This document shows, in pieces, positions 6,290-7,304 of a stretch of DNA of 7,304 bases. The stretch spans positions 1 to 7,304 of the forward strand of contig QIHJ01000078.1 of the NCBI GenBank assembly GCA_003229065.1, written 5' to 3'. Both the position numbers and the translations under genes were made by a program. Origin of the DNA: Candidatus Dadabacteria bacterium (lineage in GTDB: Bacteria > Desulfobacterota_D > UBA1144 > Nemesobacterales > UBA2774). Every line of letters begins with the position of its first letter. Within the stretch, counting starts at the first letter, position 1. Below the pieces are notes generated by a model, which was not told where the DNA came from, did no database searches, and saw only the letters and a program-made list of their open reading frames with translations.

Positions 6290-6374
6290 TTGTCATTCTG
6301 AGGAGCGTAGCGAGGAAGAATCTCTTTTTGATGTTTATAAATTCAGAGACTCTTCGCTTTGCTCAGAGTGACAA
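6290..6374. repeat. 85-bp imperfect palindromic repeat (MITE-like) between permease and oppD
   Basis: The ends are TTGTCATTCTGAG (6290-6302) and CTCAGAGTGACAA (6362-6374), complementary at 12 of 13 positions. Pairing continues inward with gaps through AGCGAGGAAGAATCTCT on the left and AGAGACTCTTCGCTTTG on the right. About 20 AT-rich bases remain as the loop. The arms resemble the TGTCATTCTGAG...GCGAAGAATCT repeats that I recall as dispersed, high-copy sequences in many bacterial genomes; that link is from memory and was not tested. It fills more than half of the permease-oppD gap, has no gene of its own, and in the operon mRNA would fold into a long hairpin. Confidence 0.75.
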
Positions 6375-6389
6375 TATAATTACTGAACA

Positions 6390-7304
6390 TTATCCCTTAA
6401 ACTTGGGATCTATCGCGTTACGGAAACCTTCTCCTACGAGGTTAAACGACGTAACGGTTAAAAATATAGCCGCACCGGGGAATAGAACAAGCCACCATGC
6501 GAAATCCACATAGCGCTGAGACTGAGAGAGCACGTCCCCCCAGCTCGGATCCGGAGGCGGCACTCCGAAACCTAAAAAGCTGAGCGCCGATTCCACCAGT
6601 ATCGCCCCGGCTACGCCAAACGTAGCGTCTACCAGCACAGGTGCGAGCGAATTCGGGAGCATGTGCTTCATCATTATCAGCATATCTGTCCCGCCCAGCG
6701 CCACCGCCGCCTCTACGTACCCGAATTTGCGGAGCTTCAGGAATTCCCCGCGGATGAGCCTGGCTATACCTGTCCATCCGGTAGCTCCCAGCACTATCAT
6801 AATGTTATATATGCTCGGGTCCCTGAACGCCAATATCGTTAGAATCAAAAAGAAGACCGGGAACGTCATCATCACCTCGAATAGCCTCGAAACGAAAAAG
6901 TCTACAGTACCTCCGTAATAGCCCGCTATATCTACGAGAAGAATCCCGATGACTGCGGCTATCCCCACAGCGACGAACCCGATTGAAAGAGATATCCTGG
7001 CCCCGTAAATCATACGGCTCAGAACGTCCCTCCCCCTGTCGTCTGTGCCGAACAGGTGCGTCTTCGACGGGGGTTCCAGAATCGACAGCAAGTTGTTTTC
7101 CGTGGGGCTGTAGCGTACCGGAGGAAAAACTGCGAAGTCTCCGGCGGGGAGTTTTTCATCCAGCTTCTTAAAGTCTACCCCGAAAAATTCGTTATATCTG
7201 AAAAGTACCGGGAAGTAATATTTCCCTTCATATTTTAGAACTATAGGTTTATTTCCTGCGAGAAAATTCTGGAATATCGCTACGCCAAAGAGTGTGATGA
7301 TAAG
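6390..7304 (-). CDS. yejE: YejE-like peptide ABC transporter permease (5' end beyond window)
   Basis: This is an inner-membrane permease of the OppC/DppC class. The 304 residues in the window run from inside the first membrane segment (LIITLFGVAIF) to a natural stop at 6390. Directly after it, NKPIVLKYEGKYYFPVL and the periplasmic stretch to PPVRYSP match the long first loop typical of YejE, from memory of the E. coli protein. The order then is FGTDDRGRDVLSRMIYGARISL (85-106, split here only by reading), membrane segments near 107-128, 143-160, 162-181, 222-245 and 268-291, and an EAA loop (EAAVALGG at 198-205 through HMLPN at 214-218) that docks with the ATPases. The frame is open to the window edge; the TTG at 7091 is internal, not a start. 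The binding protein and a YejB-like partner are expected upstream. Substrate, peptide or microcin C-like, is unknown. Confidence 0.88.
   Translation of the reverse strand, partial: LIITLFGVAIFQNFLAGNKPIVLKYEGKYYFPVLFRYNEFFGVDFKKLDEKLPAGDFAVFPPVRYSPTENNLLSILEPPSKTHLFGTDDRGRDVLSRMIYGARISLSIGFVAVGIAAVIGILLVDIAGYYGGTVDFFVSRLFEVMMTFPVFFLILTILAFRDPSIYNIMIVLGATGWTGIARLIRGEFLKLRKFGYVEAAVALGGTDMLIMMKHMLPNSLAPVLVDATFGVAGAILVESALSFLGFGVPPPDPSWGDVLSQSQRYVDFAWWLVLFPGAAIFLTVTSFNLVGEGFRNAIDPKFKG

Overview
The window is a compact stretch of bacterial chromosome in which every recognisable gene lies on the minus strand, so transcription runs from high to low coordinates. The gene set (peptide ABC transporter, YceD/DUF177, ribosomal protein L32, type II fatty acid synthesis) and the base composition, near half GC by eye, fit a Gram-negative-type bacterium. 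The YejE-like permease and the yceD-rpmF-fab order suggest a proteobacterial or deltaproteobacterial/Desulfobacterota-like lineage. That placement is an inference; no 16S or lineage marker is present.

Region 1 (7304 to 4287) is the downstream part of a peptide/oligopeptide ABC importer operon: a YejE-like inner-membrane permease cut by the window edge, then two ATPases of the OppD and OppF types. An 85-bp imperfect palindrome that looks like a dispersed repeat sits between the permease and oppD. The ATPase genes are separated by only 2 nt. The binding protein and first permease would be expected beyond position 7304.

Region 2 (4184 to 3427) holds yceD and rpmF, the usual pair that heads the fatty-acid/phospholipid gene cluster. 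Region 3 (3302 to 135) holds fabD, fabG, acpP and fabF: malonyl loading onto ACP, beta-ketoacyl-ACP reduction, the carrier protein itself, and the elongating condensing enzyme. Junctions are tight (fabD/fabG overlap 8 nt, acpP/fabF share the A of TAATG). acpP has a near-perfect Shine-Dalgarno sequence.

The most notable structure is what brackets the fab block. A 51-bp sequence containing a REP-like hairpin occurs just after fabF (66-116, plus orientation) and again, inverted and 48/51 identical, between rpmF and fabD (3339-3389). The second copy lies where plsX and fabH stand in the common yceD-rpmF-plsX-fabH-fabD order, and both genes are absent here. The left copy also carries a degenerate 29-bp direct repeat (28-56 and 104-132) on either side. 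I see no protein-coding defence, phage or other accessory system; the unusual content is the repeat architecture around a core metabolic operon.
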